Shown one piece after another: positions 16,871 to 26,885 of a DNA stretch of 64,000 nt. The notes beneath the pieces were generated by a model that saw nothing but the letters and a program-made list of their open reading frames with translations, was not told the origin of the DNA and made no database searches. The translations under genes and the position numbers were made by a program. The stretch covers positions 1 through 64,000 of the forward strand of contig SVDZ01000002.1 of NCBI GenBank assembly GCA_015057625.1, in the 5' to 3' direction. Positions within the stretch are counted from its first letter, which is position 1. Every line of letters starts with the position of its first letter. Source of the stretch: Lachnospiraceae bacterium. GTDB taxonomy: Bacteria > Bacillota > Clostridia > Lachnospirales > Lachnospiraceae.

Positions 16871-19800
16871 ATGGCAGTACAGTTTATTTTAGGGAGCGCA
16901 GGCTCAGGAAAATCTCACAAATTATATACAATTATGACAGACAGGTCGGCAGCAAATCCCCAAGTGGAGTATGTTGCACTGGTTCCGGAACAATACTCAA
17001 TGGAAAGCCAGAAAGAGATTGTGTCTATTCATAAAAATAAAGGAGCTTTCAACACTGAAGTTGTAAGCTTTAACCGTCTTGCTCTTAGAACTTTTGAGGA
17101 AGTGGGAATGGATAATCTTTCAGTTATTGATGAGATGGGAAAACTTCTTATAATCAGAAAAGTTCTTGAGGACTGCAAAAAGAATCTGAAAGTGTATTCA
17201 ACTAAAATATCCATGCCTGGTTTTGTGGATAAAATAAAATCTACCATATCAGAGTTTGAGCAGTATGGAGTTGGGGTAACGGAATTAAAAAGTATGATAG
17301 ATACCTCAGAAAAAAAGAAATCCCTCAAAATAAAATTGGCTGATGTATCCCTTATATATGAGGGATTTAAGAAATACATGAATGAAAATCTTGCCACTTC
17401 CGAAGAGGTGCTTGAGAGGTTGTGTAGTGTAATTCCAAAATCCGACAAAATAAAAAACAGTGAGTTTTTTATAGATGGATATACAGGCTTTACGCCAATT
17501 CAGAAAAAGGTAGTCTTCCTTTTGATAAAGTATGCAAAGAATGTTACATTTGCATTTAATCTTCCGGAGAGTGAGACAAATTTCGAAAGAGTCAGTGAGC
17601 AGGATTTATTCCTTCTCAGTAAAAAAACAATTATTCAGATAAAGGATGAATGTAGAAGAACCAGAGTTGAAATATTGGATGATATAGTTGTTAGAAATAT
17701 AGATGGAAGACCTTATCGTCTTAAAAACAGCGCTGAACTCAGCTTTATTGAACAAAACATTTTCAGATACAAAGCATCTGAAAAATTTGAGGAAAAGACG
17801 GTGGATGTGTCGGTTCACAGTATTTCGAATCCGAGAAGAGAATGTGAGTTTGTGGCAAAGACTATTCTTAAAATGATGGAAGATGACGATTCCTATAAGT
17901 TCAGAGATTTTGCGGTTATTAGCGGTGATTTGGAAAATTATTATCGATATATGGAAGAAGCTTTCTCAAACTATAATATAAACGGATTTATTGACTATAA
18001 GAGAAGCGTAAGTTCAAATCCTTATGTTATGGCTGTCCTTGGTGTGCTTGAAATAATAGATAAAGACTTTACATATGACAGCGTATTTCATTTTATTTCC
18101 CTTGGTGTGATGAATAATATTATCGAGGATATATTGGAAAAAGCACAGGAAGATGTGGAGGAGGAATTAACCATTTCCACACAAGGAATCATAGATAAAA
18201 TGGACAATTATGTTCTTATGTCCGGAAGAAGGGGAATTAAGAGCTACTCAAAAAAATGGGAGAGAATATACAGAGGATTTGCCGAGGAAGAACTGGAGGT
18301 AATTAATCTTATAAGAGAGAGTCTTGTAGAACTTATTACTCCACTTAAAACTTCTCTCAAACAGAAAAATGCAACGGTCCTTGACAGGACAAAAGCTTTA
18401 TATGAGTTTATTAAAAAACTTGATATGTTTGCAATGATTAGCAAAGATGCAAAAGAGTTTGAAGAGTCAGGTGAACAGGCAAGAGCTTTAGAGTATAAGG
18501 GAGTTTATGACGCTGTTATTGATACCTTTGACAAACTTGTTGCCATGCTTGGAAACGAAGTTCTTTCTTTCAAGGAATACAAGGGACTGGTAGAGACCGG
18601 ACTTGGAAATTTGAAAGTTGGTATAGTTCCGCCATCATATGACAGTGTAATGGTGGGGGACATTGAGAGAACAAGACTTAAAGATATTAAAAAGGTTATT
18701 TTTGTGATTGGAGCAAATGACGGTATAATTCCAAAACACAGCAGTGGAGTCGGTATTATTTCGGACTTAGAGAGGGAATTCTTATCTCAAAACAGTTTTG
18801 AACTTGCACCTACTGCGAGAGAAAATGTGTTTACTCAGAGACTCTATCTTTATATGGCTCTAACAAAGCCGTCTGACAAACTTATTATTTCATATTCTAA
18901 GTCGGATATTAACGGAGATGAAATCAGAAAATCATATATAATAAATACTCTTGAAGAATTGTTTGCAAATTTAAGCAAGAGGGATGAGGATAAGTTTGAG
19001 TACGATGCTTCAAATATAGTAAATTACAGAGACTGCATAAAGTTTATTGCGCACTTTATTAATAAATCAAAGTTCAGTGAAAGTACGGATGAATTCTATC
19101 AGATTTATTCGTTGATGATTGAAAATGAAGAATTCAGGACAAGAATATTTAATATGATTGACGCGGCATTTTACACCAGAAATGCCGAGGAATTGGAAAA
19201 GGATATCGCGAAAAAGTTATATGGATTAAGAGATAATATTTCGGTTACAAGAATCGAGAAGTTTGCGGCATGCGCTTACGCACATTTCATTGAGAATGGT
19301 TTGAAACTGAACCAGAGGAGACAATACGAACTTGCAGCGTATGATCTTGGAAATCTTTATCATGGGGCAATTGACGGAGTATTCAGAATATGTCGCGATG
19401 AAGAGGTTAATATTTGTGATCTGACTGATGATGAAAAGGCCGGAGTAATTGCCAGAAGCGTTGATAAAGTTATGGAGAATTTTGACACCGATATTCTTAC
19501 CAGTACCGCCAGATACAAATATCTTGCAGGCAGGGTGAGGACGGTTACAGAGAGCACGGTAGATGTTCTTACAAGTCACCTCAAAAAGGGAGAATACGAA
19601 CCTAGATACAACGAATACAGTATTGAACACGGACGAGTGGACAGGGTGGATGTGTTTGAAAATGAATCGGATATGTACATTAAAGTTATTGATTATAAGA
19701 CCGGAAGTAAGAAGTTTGATTTCACGGATGTGTTCTACGGACTGCAGCTTCAGCTTTTAGTTTATACCAATGATGTTGTGAAAAAGGAACAGAAAAAACA

Positions 19801-20374
19801 TCCTGAAAAGTCAGTGCATCCGGGTGGAGCATTTTATTACTGTATTCAGGATCCTCTTATTGATAAGCCGGATTTCGACAGATGGATTAACATCCTGAAA
19901 AAGGAAGATGAATACAAGTCCATGTCAGATGAAAAACTCAAGGAGATAATAGCGTTTCTGTCAAAAGAAGAAATGTTCAAATTAAGTGGGCTTGTCAACA
20001 GCAGTGAGGAAAGTTTAAAAGCAATAGATACTGAAATGTTCGAGCAAAGAGGAACATCCATAGTGGTTCCGGTATCTTTCAAAAAGGATGGAACATTGTC
20101 TTCAACAAGCCTTGCTTTTGATGAAGAAAAGTTTAATGCAGTTCTTGGTTATGCCGAAGATTTGACAGAAAAAATGAAAGATAAAATTTTGGATGGATGC
20201 ATCAGTGTAAATCCGTATGAAGATTCATGCAAGTACTGTCAGTACAGAGGCATATGCAGATTTGATACAGCCCTTGGTGACTGTTACAGAGAAAAACAAA
20301 AGATAAAAAAAGATGATATTATCAGTCTGATTTACGAGAGTAAAGAGGATGAAAAAATAGAGGAAGGAGAGTAA
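16871..20374 (+). CDS. addB: ATP-dependent helicase/nuclease subunit B
   Basis: Partner of AddA in the AddAB helicase-nuclease that processes double-strand breaks for RecA; 1167 residues, normal length. The N-terminal Walker A motif is GSAGSGKS (about residues 8-15). The C-terminal nuclease domain has a RecB-like motif with DRVDVFE and VIDYKTGSKKFDF. Its four iron-sulfur Cys residues are visible: Cys801 and Cys1120, Cys1123, Cys1129 (CKYCQYRGIC). An in-frame ATG at 16757 would add 38 residues and overlap the divergent gene; GGGAG at 16861-16865 and the family-typical MAVQFILGSAGSGKS start support ATG 16871. addA follows after two bases. Confidence 0.95.
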   Translation: MAVQFILGSAGSGKSHKLYTIMTDRSAANPQVEYVALVPEQYSMESQKEIVSIHKNKGAFNTEVVSFNRLALRTFEEVGMDNLSVIDEMGKLLIIRKVLEDCKKNLKVYSTKISMPGFVDKIKSTISEFEQYGVGVTELKSMIDTSEKKKSLKIKLADVSLIYEGFKKYMNENLATSEEVLERLCSVIPKSDKIKNSEFFIDGYTGFTPIQKKVVFLLIKYAKNVTFAFNLPESETNFERVSEQDLFLLSKKTIIQIKDECRRTRVEILDDIVVRNIDGRPYRLKNSAELSFIEQNIFRYKASEKFEEKTVDVSVHSISNPRRECEFVAKTILKMMEDDDSYKFRDFAVISGDLENYYRYMEEAFSNYNINGFIDYKRSVSSNPYVMAVLGVLEIIDKDFTYDSVFHFISLGVMNNIIEDILEKAQEDVEEELTISTQGIIDKMDNYVLMSGRRGIKSYSKKWERIYRGFAEEELEVINLIRESLVELITPLKTSLKQKNATVLDRTKALYEFIKKLDMFAMISKDAKEFEESGEQARALEYKGVYDAVIDTFDKLVAMLGNEVLSFKEYKGLVETGLGNLKVGIVPPSYDSVMVGDIERTRLKDIKKVIFVIGANDGIIPKHSSGVGIISDLEREFLSQNSFELAPTARENVFTQRLYLYMALTKPSDKLIISYSKSDINGDEIRKSYIINTLEELFANLSKRDEDKFEYDASNIVNYRDCIKFIAHFINKSKFSESTDEFYQIYSLMIENEEFRTRIFNMIDAAFYTRNAEELEKDIAKKLYGLRDNISVTRIEKFAACAYAHFIENGLKLNQRRQYELAAYDLGNLYHGAIDGVFRICRDEEVNICDLTDDEKAGVIARSVDKVMENFDTDILTSTARYKYLAGRVRTVTESTVDVLTSHLKKGEYEPRYNEYSIEHGRVDRVDVFENESDMYIKVIDYKTGSKKFDFTDVFYGLQLQLLVYTNDVVKKEQKKHPEKSVHPGGAFYYCIQDPLIDKPDFDRWINILKKEDEYKSMSDEKLKEIIAFLSKEEMFKLSGLVNSSEESLKAIDTEMFEQRGTSIVVPVSFKKDGTLSSTSLAFDEEKFNAVLGYAEDLTEKMKDKILDGCISVNPYEDSCKYCQYRGICRFDTALGDCYREKQKIKKDDIISLIYESKEDEKIEEGE

Positions 20375-20376
20375 GG

Positions 20377-23300
20377 ATGGCAGTTAAATGGACAAAAAAA
20401 CAGCTTGATGTAATAAACACCACTGACAGAAACATTCTGGTTTCGGCAGCAGCAGGTTCGGGTAAAACAGCCGTCCTTGTAGAGAGAATAATTCAAAAAA
20501 TACTGGATAAAACAAATCCGGTAAATGTAGATGAATTACTGGTGGTTACATTTACAAAGGCAGCAGCTTCAGAAATGAGAGAGAGAGTTTTAAAGTCTCT
20601 TGATGCAGCCCTTAAAGAAGATCCTGATAATGAGCATCTTCAGAGACAGCAGTCTTATATTCACAACGCAAAAATAACTACTATTGACAGTTTCTGTTCG
20701 GGAATAGTGAAGGAATATTTTGACAGAATTGAGCTTGATCCAAACACAAGAATTGTAGATGCTGCTGAGATTACTATGCTTCAAAATGACATTTTAAATG
20801 ATATGCTGGAGAAGAAATTTGAAGAGGAAAGTGACAGCTTCATCAGTCTTGTAGATAAATATTCTAATCACAGAAGTACGGATAAAATAAACAGTATTAT
20901 ATCTATTTTGTATAATAATGCAGTCAGCCACGTTAATCCGAAAAAATGGCTTAACGAGTGCAGAGAGAGTTATAGCATCACATCAGTTGAAGAGATGGAA
21001 AAAACGGTGTGGATGAAAAAACTAAAGTTCTTTATCGCAAAGGAAATTGAAAGTATTAATTTAAGTATTGAGGAAGGAATTGATATTTCAAGATATTGCG
21101 ATGCTTTTGTCCCATATTATAAAGATATGACGGCTATAAAAGCTATGTTTGCAAAAGTGGATTGCAATGCAGGTTTTGATGAAATAGGAAATGCTCTCGG
21201 CGAGATTTCTTTTTCAAGACTTCCAAATGTAAAGGGAGAGTATGATGATCTTGAAAAAGAGAGATATAAAGAGATTAGGAACAAAATAAAAAAACGTACA
21301 GAGGATTTGGTTAAAAATTATTTCTCTCAAAGTATTAATGAGGTCCTTTCGGACATAATGAATTGCAGTGAGGCGGTTAATGAACTTATAGACCTGACAA
21401 TAAGCTTTTATGATGAGTTTGTAGCTGCAAAAAAAGAAAAGTGCATAATGGATTTTGCAGACCAGGAGCACTATGCATTAGAAATTTTAAGAGATTATGA
21501 TGAAAATGGATGTGGGGCGCCGTCCCAGGTGGCACTTGAGATTGGTTCAAAATTCAGAGAGATAATGATTGATGAGTATCAGGACAGCAATGAGATACAA
21601 GAAGAGATACTTACTAGTGTATCTAAAGGATTTGGCGTGAACAATGTGTTTATGGTAGGTGATGTTAAGCAGAGTATTTACAAATTCCGACTTGCAAACC
21701 CACAGCTGTTTATTGATAAATTTGACACTTACAAAGAAGAACTCACTTCAGATGAATGTAAAATTATTTTGGATTGCAATTTCAGATCCAGAAGCAATAT
21801 TATTGACAGCGTGAATTTTATTTTCAGCAGAATTATGAGAAGAGAGCTTGGAGGCATTGAGTACGACGAAGGTAATGCCATGAGCTTTGGTGCTGATTAT
21901 TATCCGGACCTTCCAAAGTCTCAGAACAACGATACAGAACTTCTTTTAGTGGAAGGAGAAGGCAACGAAAATGAGATTTCCGTAATTGCCGATGAAATTA
22001 AAAAGATTACATCGGAAACAGGAGATTTTAAAGTGAGTGATGGAGCAGGCGGACTTAGAACTCCAAAATACAATGATATAGTTATTCTATTAAGAAGCGT
22101 TAAGAGTAGGGGAGATGAGTATGTTGAGGAACTTGGAAAGCGAGGAATTCCGGCATACTGTGAATCAAGAACAGGTTTTTACGATGCTATGGAAGTTAAA
22201 CTGATTCTCGATTATTTGAGAATTATAGATAATCCCCTTCAGGATATTCCTCTTGTAGCAGTTATGAGGTCGGATATTTTTGGATTTACCTCAAATGAGC
22301 TTGCAAAGATTAAAGAAAAAAATGATTTATATTATTACTATGAGAGTCTTTTGGCGTATTGTGAAAATGCAGATGATGAATTACTTGTAGGCAAGGTTAA
22401 GGACTTTATTGATGAAATTAATTACCTGAGAAAACAGGTTTCCTATACAGGTGTATATGATATGATTTCTCTGATTCTTAGTAGAAGCGGTTATGAGGAA
22501 TTTGTCTTTGCAATGCCAAACGGTGTGAGAAGAGTTAAAAATATCGACATTCTTAAGGAGAAAGCAAAGCAGTTTGATGATGGCGTGTTCAAGGGGATTT
22601 TCAACTTTGTCAGATATATCGAGAAGATAAAGGAACTGAAGGTTGACGAGGGAGAGGCTTCCCCGTATAACGAGCAGGATAATATTGTCAGAATTATGAC
22701 ATTCCATAAGAGTAAAGGTCTTCAATTCCCTGTTGTTTTTGTAAGTTCTCTTGCAACCAAGTTTAATAATGCCGATGTAAAGGCTGAGATTATTTCTCAT
22801 GATTCGATTGGTATCGGTGTGGAATACATCGATGAGAAACTTAGATTTAAAAAGACGACTATAATCAAAAATGTAATAAAGAATATGATAAAGGAAGAAA
22901 ATTACGCCGAGTATATAAGATTTCTTTATGTGGCAATGACCAGAGCTCAGGAGAAAATGTATCTTACGGCATCCTGTTCTGAGATGAAAGAAAAAATGGA
23001 TGAGTTCAGACGAATGGCAAGAAGTGAAAATGGAAAGCTTGACTATTCCCGCCTCATGCAGAGCAACTGTTTTATGGATTGGATTTGTATGGCGCTAAAT
23101 TCTAAGGGCTTTAAAGAGAATGCAAAAACAATTATCAGATACATTGGAGAGAGTGAGATAGAAGAGTCTGATATCAAAGGTCTAATTTCCACAATGATAA
23201 AGAGAGAGGAACTTGTAGAACTTGATCCAACTGTAGTCTATGATGAAAATATTAAGGAACTTATAGAGGGAAGAATGAGATGGAATTACAGATTCAAAGA

Positions 23301-23967
23301 GGAGGCAAATCTTCCTTCAAAACTCAGTGTCACAGACATTAAAAAGATGAGTGTGGAGACTGATGAGGATGCAGTTGTCCATTACAAAAGTGAAGCAGTG
23401 GAAAAGATTCCTTTGTTTATGCAGGAAGAAAAAGAAACATTTAAACTCACAGGTGCAGAGAGAGGAACTGCGTATCACAGGATTTTTGAACTATTTGATT
23501 TTGAGATGGAGCCTACAAAAGAAAACATTGCCAATATGATTGCAAATCTGATAGAATGTGGAAAGATAAGCAAACTTGCAGGAGAGAGTGTGGATGTGGA
23601 GGATTTATTCACATTTACAAGGAGCAGTCTCTACAGCAGAATGAAGAAGGCTTTCGATAACAATCTTTTGTTCAGAGAGAGGGGCTTCCTTATGGGAATT
23701 CCTGCAAACGAGATTAAGGCATTAGGACTTCCTGATGTTGAGGAAGTGATTTTAGTACAGGGTATTATCGATGTTTGTTTTGTGGAGGATGGCAATTATA
23801 TTATAGCTGATTACAAAACCGATAAAGTAAGTCGTATGGAGCAGCTGGTTGAAAAATATCAGCCACAGCTTGACAGTTATCAGTACGCTATCAATAAACT
23901 AGACAATATAAATGTCTCCGAAAAGATTATTTATTCGGTAACACTTGGAGATGAAATAAACTGTTAG
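20377..23967 (+). CDS. addA: ATP-dependent helicase/nuclease subunit A
   Basis: UvrD-type 3'-5' helicase plus RecB-family nuclease, 1196 residues. Visible are the Q-motif-like start KWTKKQLDVI, Walker A SAAAGSGKTAVLVERI, the DEYQD helicase motif II (MIDEYQDSN), and helicase motifs near TFHKSKGLQFPVVF and RFLYVAMTRAQEK. The C-terminal nuclease has GTAYHRIFE, Asp1132 (GIIDVCF) and the D-Y-K core Asp1145-Lys1147. It starts two bases after the addB stop with AAGGAGAG upstream, so the subunits should be translationally linked. The S66 peptidase gene begins 12 bp after its stop, extending the operon. Confidence 0.96.
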   Translation: MAVKWTKKQLDVINTTDRNILVSAAAGSGKTAVLVERIIQKILDKTNPVNVDELLVVTFTKAAASEMRERVLKSLDAALKEDPDNEHLQRQQSYIHNAKITTIDSFCSGIVKEYFDRIELDPNTRIVDAAEITMLQNDILNDMLEKKFEEESDSFISLVDKYSNHRSTDKINSIISILYNNAVSHVNPKKWLNECRESYSITSVEEMEKTVWMKKLKFFIAKEIESINLSIEEGIDISRYCDAFVPYYKDMTAIKAMFAKVDCNAGFDEIGNALGEISFSRLPNVKGEYDDLEKERYKEIRNKIKKRTEDLVKNYFSQSINEVLSDIMNCSEAVNELIDLTISFYDEFVAAKKEKCIMDFADQEHYALEILRDYDENGCGAPSQVALEIGSKFREIMIDEYQDSNEIQEEILTSVSKGFGVNNVFMVGDVKQSIYKFRLANPQLFIDKFDTYKEELTSDECKIILDCNFRSRSNIIDSVNFIFSRIMRRELGGIEYDEGNAMSFGADYYPDLPKSQNNDTELLLVEGEGNENEISVIADEIKKITSETGDFKVSDGAGGLRTPKYNDIVILLRSVKSRGDEYVEELGKRGIPAYCESRTGFYDAMEVKLILDYLRIIDNPLQDIPLVAVMRSDIFGFTSNELAKIKEKNDLYYYYESLLAYCENADDELLVGKVKDFIDEINYLRKQVSYTGVYDMISLILSRSGYEEFVFAMPNGVRRVKNIDILKEKAKQFDDGVFKGIFNFVRYIEKIKELKVDEGEASPYNEQDNIVRIMTFHKSKGLQFPVVFVSSLATKFNNADVKAEIISHDSIGIGVEYIDEKLRFKKTTIIKNVIKNMIKEENYAEYIRFLYVAMTRAQEKMYLTASCSEMKEKMDEFRRMARSENGKLDYSRLMQSNCFMDWICMALNSKGFKENAKTIIRYIGESEIEESDIKGLISTMIKREELVELDPTVVYDENIKELIEGRMRWNYRFKEEANLPSKLSVTDIKKMSVETDEDAVVHYKSEAVEKIPLFMQEEKETFKLTGAERGTAYHRIFELFDFEMEPTKENIANMIANLIECGKISKLAGESVDVEDLFTFTRSSLYSRMKKAFDNNLLFRERGFLMGIPANEIKALGLPDVEEVILVQGIIDVCFVEDGNYIIADYKTDKVSRMEQLVEKYQPQLDSYQYAINKLDNINVSEKIIYSVTLGDEINC

Positions 23968-23979
23968 GGAGGATAAAAT

Positions 23980-25086
23980 ATGGTATTCCCGGAATATATA
24001 AAAAAAGGTGATACTATCGGTGTCACCGCGCCGTCAAACGGAATTGTTGACGAACTAAAAGTTAAGAGATTTCACAATGCTGTTTCAAACCTTAAAAAGG
24101 TGGGCTATGATGTGTTGTTTACGGACAATGTCTTTACAGCCGATAAGAGAGGTTGCAGCAGCGCGGGTGATGTGAGGGCAAAAGAATTTGGTAATCTTAT
24201 CAAAGATGAAAATGTAGGTGCCATTGTTTGTGCGGCAGGTGGTGATTACCTTATGGAAATGCTTGATTATATTGATTTTGAGGCGATTAAGCAAAATCCA
24301 AAATGGATTCAGGGATACTCAGATATCACAACCCTTATTTTTCCTATAACCACGAAGTGTGACGTGGCCACCGTATACGGTTTTAATTTCAGTGATTTTG
24401 GAATGAAGCAGTGGCAGGACAGCGTGGTCAGAGGGCTTGAAGTGTTAGAAGGAAAAAGAGTGACACAGGAGTCCTTTGATTTTCACGAAGATTTCCATGG
24501 ATTTGATGAGGATGAGGCAGATAATGTAAATGATGCATATGATGGTAATGATGAGCATGAAGCAGATGCCGGTAATGGAGCAGATACCGGTAACTTTGAA
24601 GAAGCAGGTCTCGAGGGCTACTCAGCTGACGCGCCTGTCGTATGGAAAACTTACAACGACAAGCCTGTCACAATGAGCGGGAGATTGCTTGGCGGATGTC
24701 TTGATTGTATAAGTTTTCTTGCAGGAACAAAATACGATGGGACTCTAGAGTTTGCAGAAAAATATAAAGAAGACGGAATTATCTGGTTTTTGGAGAGTTT
24801 TGATATGAGCGATACAGTTCTTGTTACAACTCTTTGGAAATTGAAGCAGATGGGATATTTTAAATATGCATCAGGATTTGTATTTGGACGACCTTTAATG
24901 TATAATACGTGGATAGAGCAGTCTTACGAGGATGCGGTTATGTCTGTTTTAGGTGATTTAGATGTGCCGGTTATCTTCGATGCAGATATAGGGCATAAAG
25001 GACCTCAGTTTTCAATGATTAACGGAGCTAAAGCCGTAGTTAAATCTGAGGATGGAAAAGGAGTTATCACTTATGTTAGAGCTTAA
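23980..25086 (+). CDS. S66 family LD-carboxypeptidase-like peptidase with acidic insertion
   Basis: A cytoplasmic serine peptidase of family S66 (LD-carboxypeptidase A / MccF clan), 368 residues. Family members trim the terminal D-Ala of tetrapeptides during murein recycling or cleave microcin-type nucleotide peptides. The triad is visible: Ser114 (GYSDI), Glu272 (FLESFD) and His339 (IGHKGPQ). Between the two domains, residues about 170-210 form a low-complexity Asp/Glu/Asn/Gly/Ala segment (with DEDEADN and NDEHEADAGN) not needed by the family. AGGGAGGA at 23967-23974 precedes ATG. Its end overlaps the sufC-like start by 14 bp. Murein recycling is the likelier role, as no microcin genes are present. 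Confidence 0.85.
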   Translation: MVFPEYIKKGDTIGVTAPSNGIVDELKVKRFHNAVSNLKKVGYDVLFTDNVFTADKRGCSSAGDVRAKEFGNLIKDENVGAIVCAAGGDYLMEMLDYIDFEAIKQNPKWIQGYSDITTLIFPITTKCDVATVYGFNFSDFGMKQWQDSVVRGLEVLEGKRVTQESFDFHEDFHGFDEDEADNVNDAYDGNDEHEADAGNGADTGNFEEAGLEGYSADAPVVWKTYNDKPVTMSGRLLGGCLDCISFLAGTKYDGTLEFAEKYKEDGIIWFLESFDMSDTVLVTTLWKLKQMGYFKYASGFVFGRPLMYNTWIEQSYEDAVMSVLGDLDVPVIFDADIGHKGPQFSMINGAKAVVKSEDGKGVITYVRA

Positions 25087-25795
25087 GGATATTTATTATG
25101 AAATTGAAGAGGATGGAGTAAAGAAAACTATTATCGATGGTATTAACCTTACTATCGATGACAATAAATTTGTTGTTATCACCGGACCTAACGGGGGAGG
25201 AAAGTCAACTCTTGCAAGATTAATTTCAGGTGTTGCAAAGCCAACGTCAGGAAAGATTATTTACAATGGAACAGATATCACAGATATGGATATCACTGAG
25301 AGGGCGAGACTTGGAGTGAGTTTTGCTTTTCAGCAGCCTGTAAGATTTAAAGGAATCAAAGTTCTTGATTTAATCAGACTTGCAGCAGGTGAAAAACTGT
25401 CTCCGTCAACAGCATGTGAATATCTTGCAGCTGTGGGACTATGTGCAAGGGATTATATCAACAGAGATGTGGATGCCAGTCTTTCCGGCGGAGAGTTAAA
25501 GAGAATTGAGATTGCCACAATCCTTGCAAGAGCTACTGATTTGTCTATTTTCGATGAGCCGGAAGCAGGGATTGATCTTTGGAGTTTCAAAAATCTAATC
25601 AAGGTATTTGAAAAACTTCACAGTGAAAATGAAAGTACCATTATCATTATTTCACATCAGGAGCGTATTCTTAATATAGCCGATGAAGTGGTTGTTCTTG
25701 CAGATGGAAAAATATCCAAAAAAGGATCTAAGGATGAAATACTTCCGGATCTTTTAAAGGGAACAGGCGAGTGCAGATTCATGGTTTCAGAGTAG
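25073..25795 (+). CDS. SufC-like Fe-S assembly ATPase (SmsC type)
   Basis: A cytosolic ABC ATPase, 240 residues, that works with SufB/SufD-type scaffolds to build Fe-S clusters. Walker A is GPNGGGKST, the signature is LSGGELKR and Walker B is LSIFDEPEAGID, giving the SufC-specific spacing. The start at ATG 25073 lies inside the S66 gene and is backed by AAAAGGAG at 25056-25063; an in-frame ATG at 25052 is less well placed. The scaffold gene follows 74 bp later. No SufS or SufU is nearby, so this looks like the two-component minimal SUF-like (SMS) arrangement described for anaerobes. Confidence 0.88.
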   Translation: MLELKDIYYEIEEDGVKKTIIDGINLTIDDNKFVVITGPNGGGKSTLARLISGVAKPTSGKIIYNGTDITDMDITERARLGVSFAFQQPVRFKGIKVLDLIRLAAGEKLSPSTACEYLAAVGLCARDYINRDVDASLSGGELKRIEIATILARATDLSIFDEPEAGIDLWSFKNLIKVFEKLHSENESTIIIISHQERILNIADEVVVLADGKISKKGSKDEILPDLLKGTGECRFMVSE

Positions 25796-25869
25796 AAAAA
25801 CAATTGCATATATTGTTTTAGGAAAACTGATTTTCATAAGCCGGGTGAGAGAATGATTTGGAGGTAGTT

Positions 25870-26820
25870 ATGGAGAATAAATCAAATAAGGATTTGTTGA
25901 AAGTAGATCAGATACAGATGACATTGTTAGAGCAGATTGCAGGATTGCATGAGGTTCCTGCAGGTGCCTACAATATCAGAGCTAACGGTGAAAAGGCAGG
26001 AAGAAACACTACTGCCAATATTGACATTGTCACAAGAGATGACAATATGGGAATAAATATTTACATCAAGCCGGGAACAAAAAATGAGAGCGTACACATA
26101 CCTGTTGTAATTAGTAAGAGTGGATTAGAGGAAGTTGTGTACAATGATTTCTTTATCGGTGATAATGCGGATGTAACTATTGTTGCAGGATGTGGAATTC
26201 ACAACGGTGGTGATGCAAAATCAAAACATGACGGCATTCATACATTCCATATTGGAAAGAATGCAAAGGTTAAATATGTTGAGAAACATTACGGTTCCGG
26301 AGATGGCACGGGCGAGAGAGTTATGAATCCCGAAACTATTGTTGAAATAGAAGAGGGCGGATTCATGGAGATGGAAAGTGTTCAGATAAAAGGAATTGAC
26401 TCAACAAAGCGTGTGACTAAAGCTAAGCTTGCTGACAATGCAAAGATAGTTATTACAGAGAGACTTATGACTCACGGCAAGCAGTATGCAGAGAGTGAAT
26501 TTGATGTCGATCTCAACGGAGAAAACTCAAGCGCAAATGTTATTTCAAGATCAGTTGCAAAGGACGACTCAAAGCAGTTGTTCCTCTCAAAGATAAACGG
26601 AAACAACAAGTGTCAGGGACATTCAGAGTGCGATGCTATTATTATGGGAAATGCTAAGATTAGTGCAATACCTGAGATAACAGCAAATGATTTAGATGCA
26701 GCATTAATTCATGAAGCAGCAATCGGAAAGATTGCGGGTGACCAGATAATCAAGCTTATGACATTGGGACTTACAGCCGAGGAAGCCGAAGAGCAGATAG
26801 TAAATGGCTTCTTGAAATAG
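25870..26820 (+). CDS. SufB/SufD-like Fe-S scaffold (SmsB type)
   Basis: A 316-residue protein of the SufBD core family. It has the right-handed beta-helix core (for example VVISKSGLEEVVYNDFFIGDNADVTIVAGCG and VSRSVAKDD-like strands), ending with ITANDLDAALIHEAAIGKIAGDQIIKLMTLGLTAEEAEEQIVNGF, which matches the conserved C-terminus where Fe-S ligands and the SufC contact lie. It is clearly shorter than canonical SufB (about 470 residues) because the long N-terminal domain is missing. GGAGG at 25860-25864 selects ATG 25870; an in-frame TTG at 25858 overlaps that site. It partners the upstream ATPase. The first hairpin of the downstream repeat array may terminate this operon. Confidence 0.85.
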   Translation: MENKSNKDLLKVDQIQMTLLEQIAGLHEVPAGAYNIRANGEKAGRNTTANIDIVTRDDNMGINIYIKPGTKNESVHIPVVISKSGLEEVVYNDFFIGDNADVTIVAGCGIHNGGDAKSKHDGIHTFHIGKNAKVKYVEKHYGSGDGTGERVMNPETIVEIEEGGFMEMESVQIKGIDSTKRVTKAKLADNAKIVITERLMTHGKQYAESEFDVDLNGENSSANVISRSVAKDDSKQLFLSKINGNNKCQGHSECDAIIMGNAKISAIPEITANDLDAALIHEAAIGKIAGDQIIKLMTLGLTAEEAEEQIVNGFLK

Positions 26821-26885
26821 AGAAAGAGTAATACGTGTTAAGGCTGCAGAGGATGTGGCAAACAAATATTATGTGTTAAAATTGT

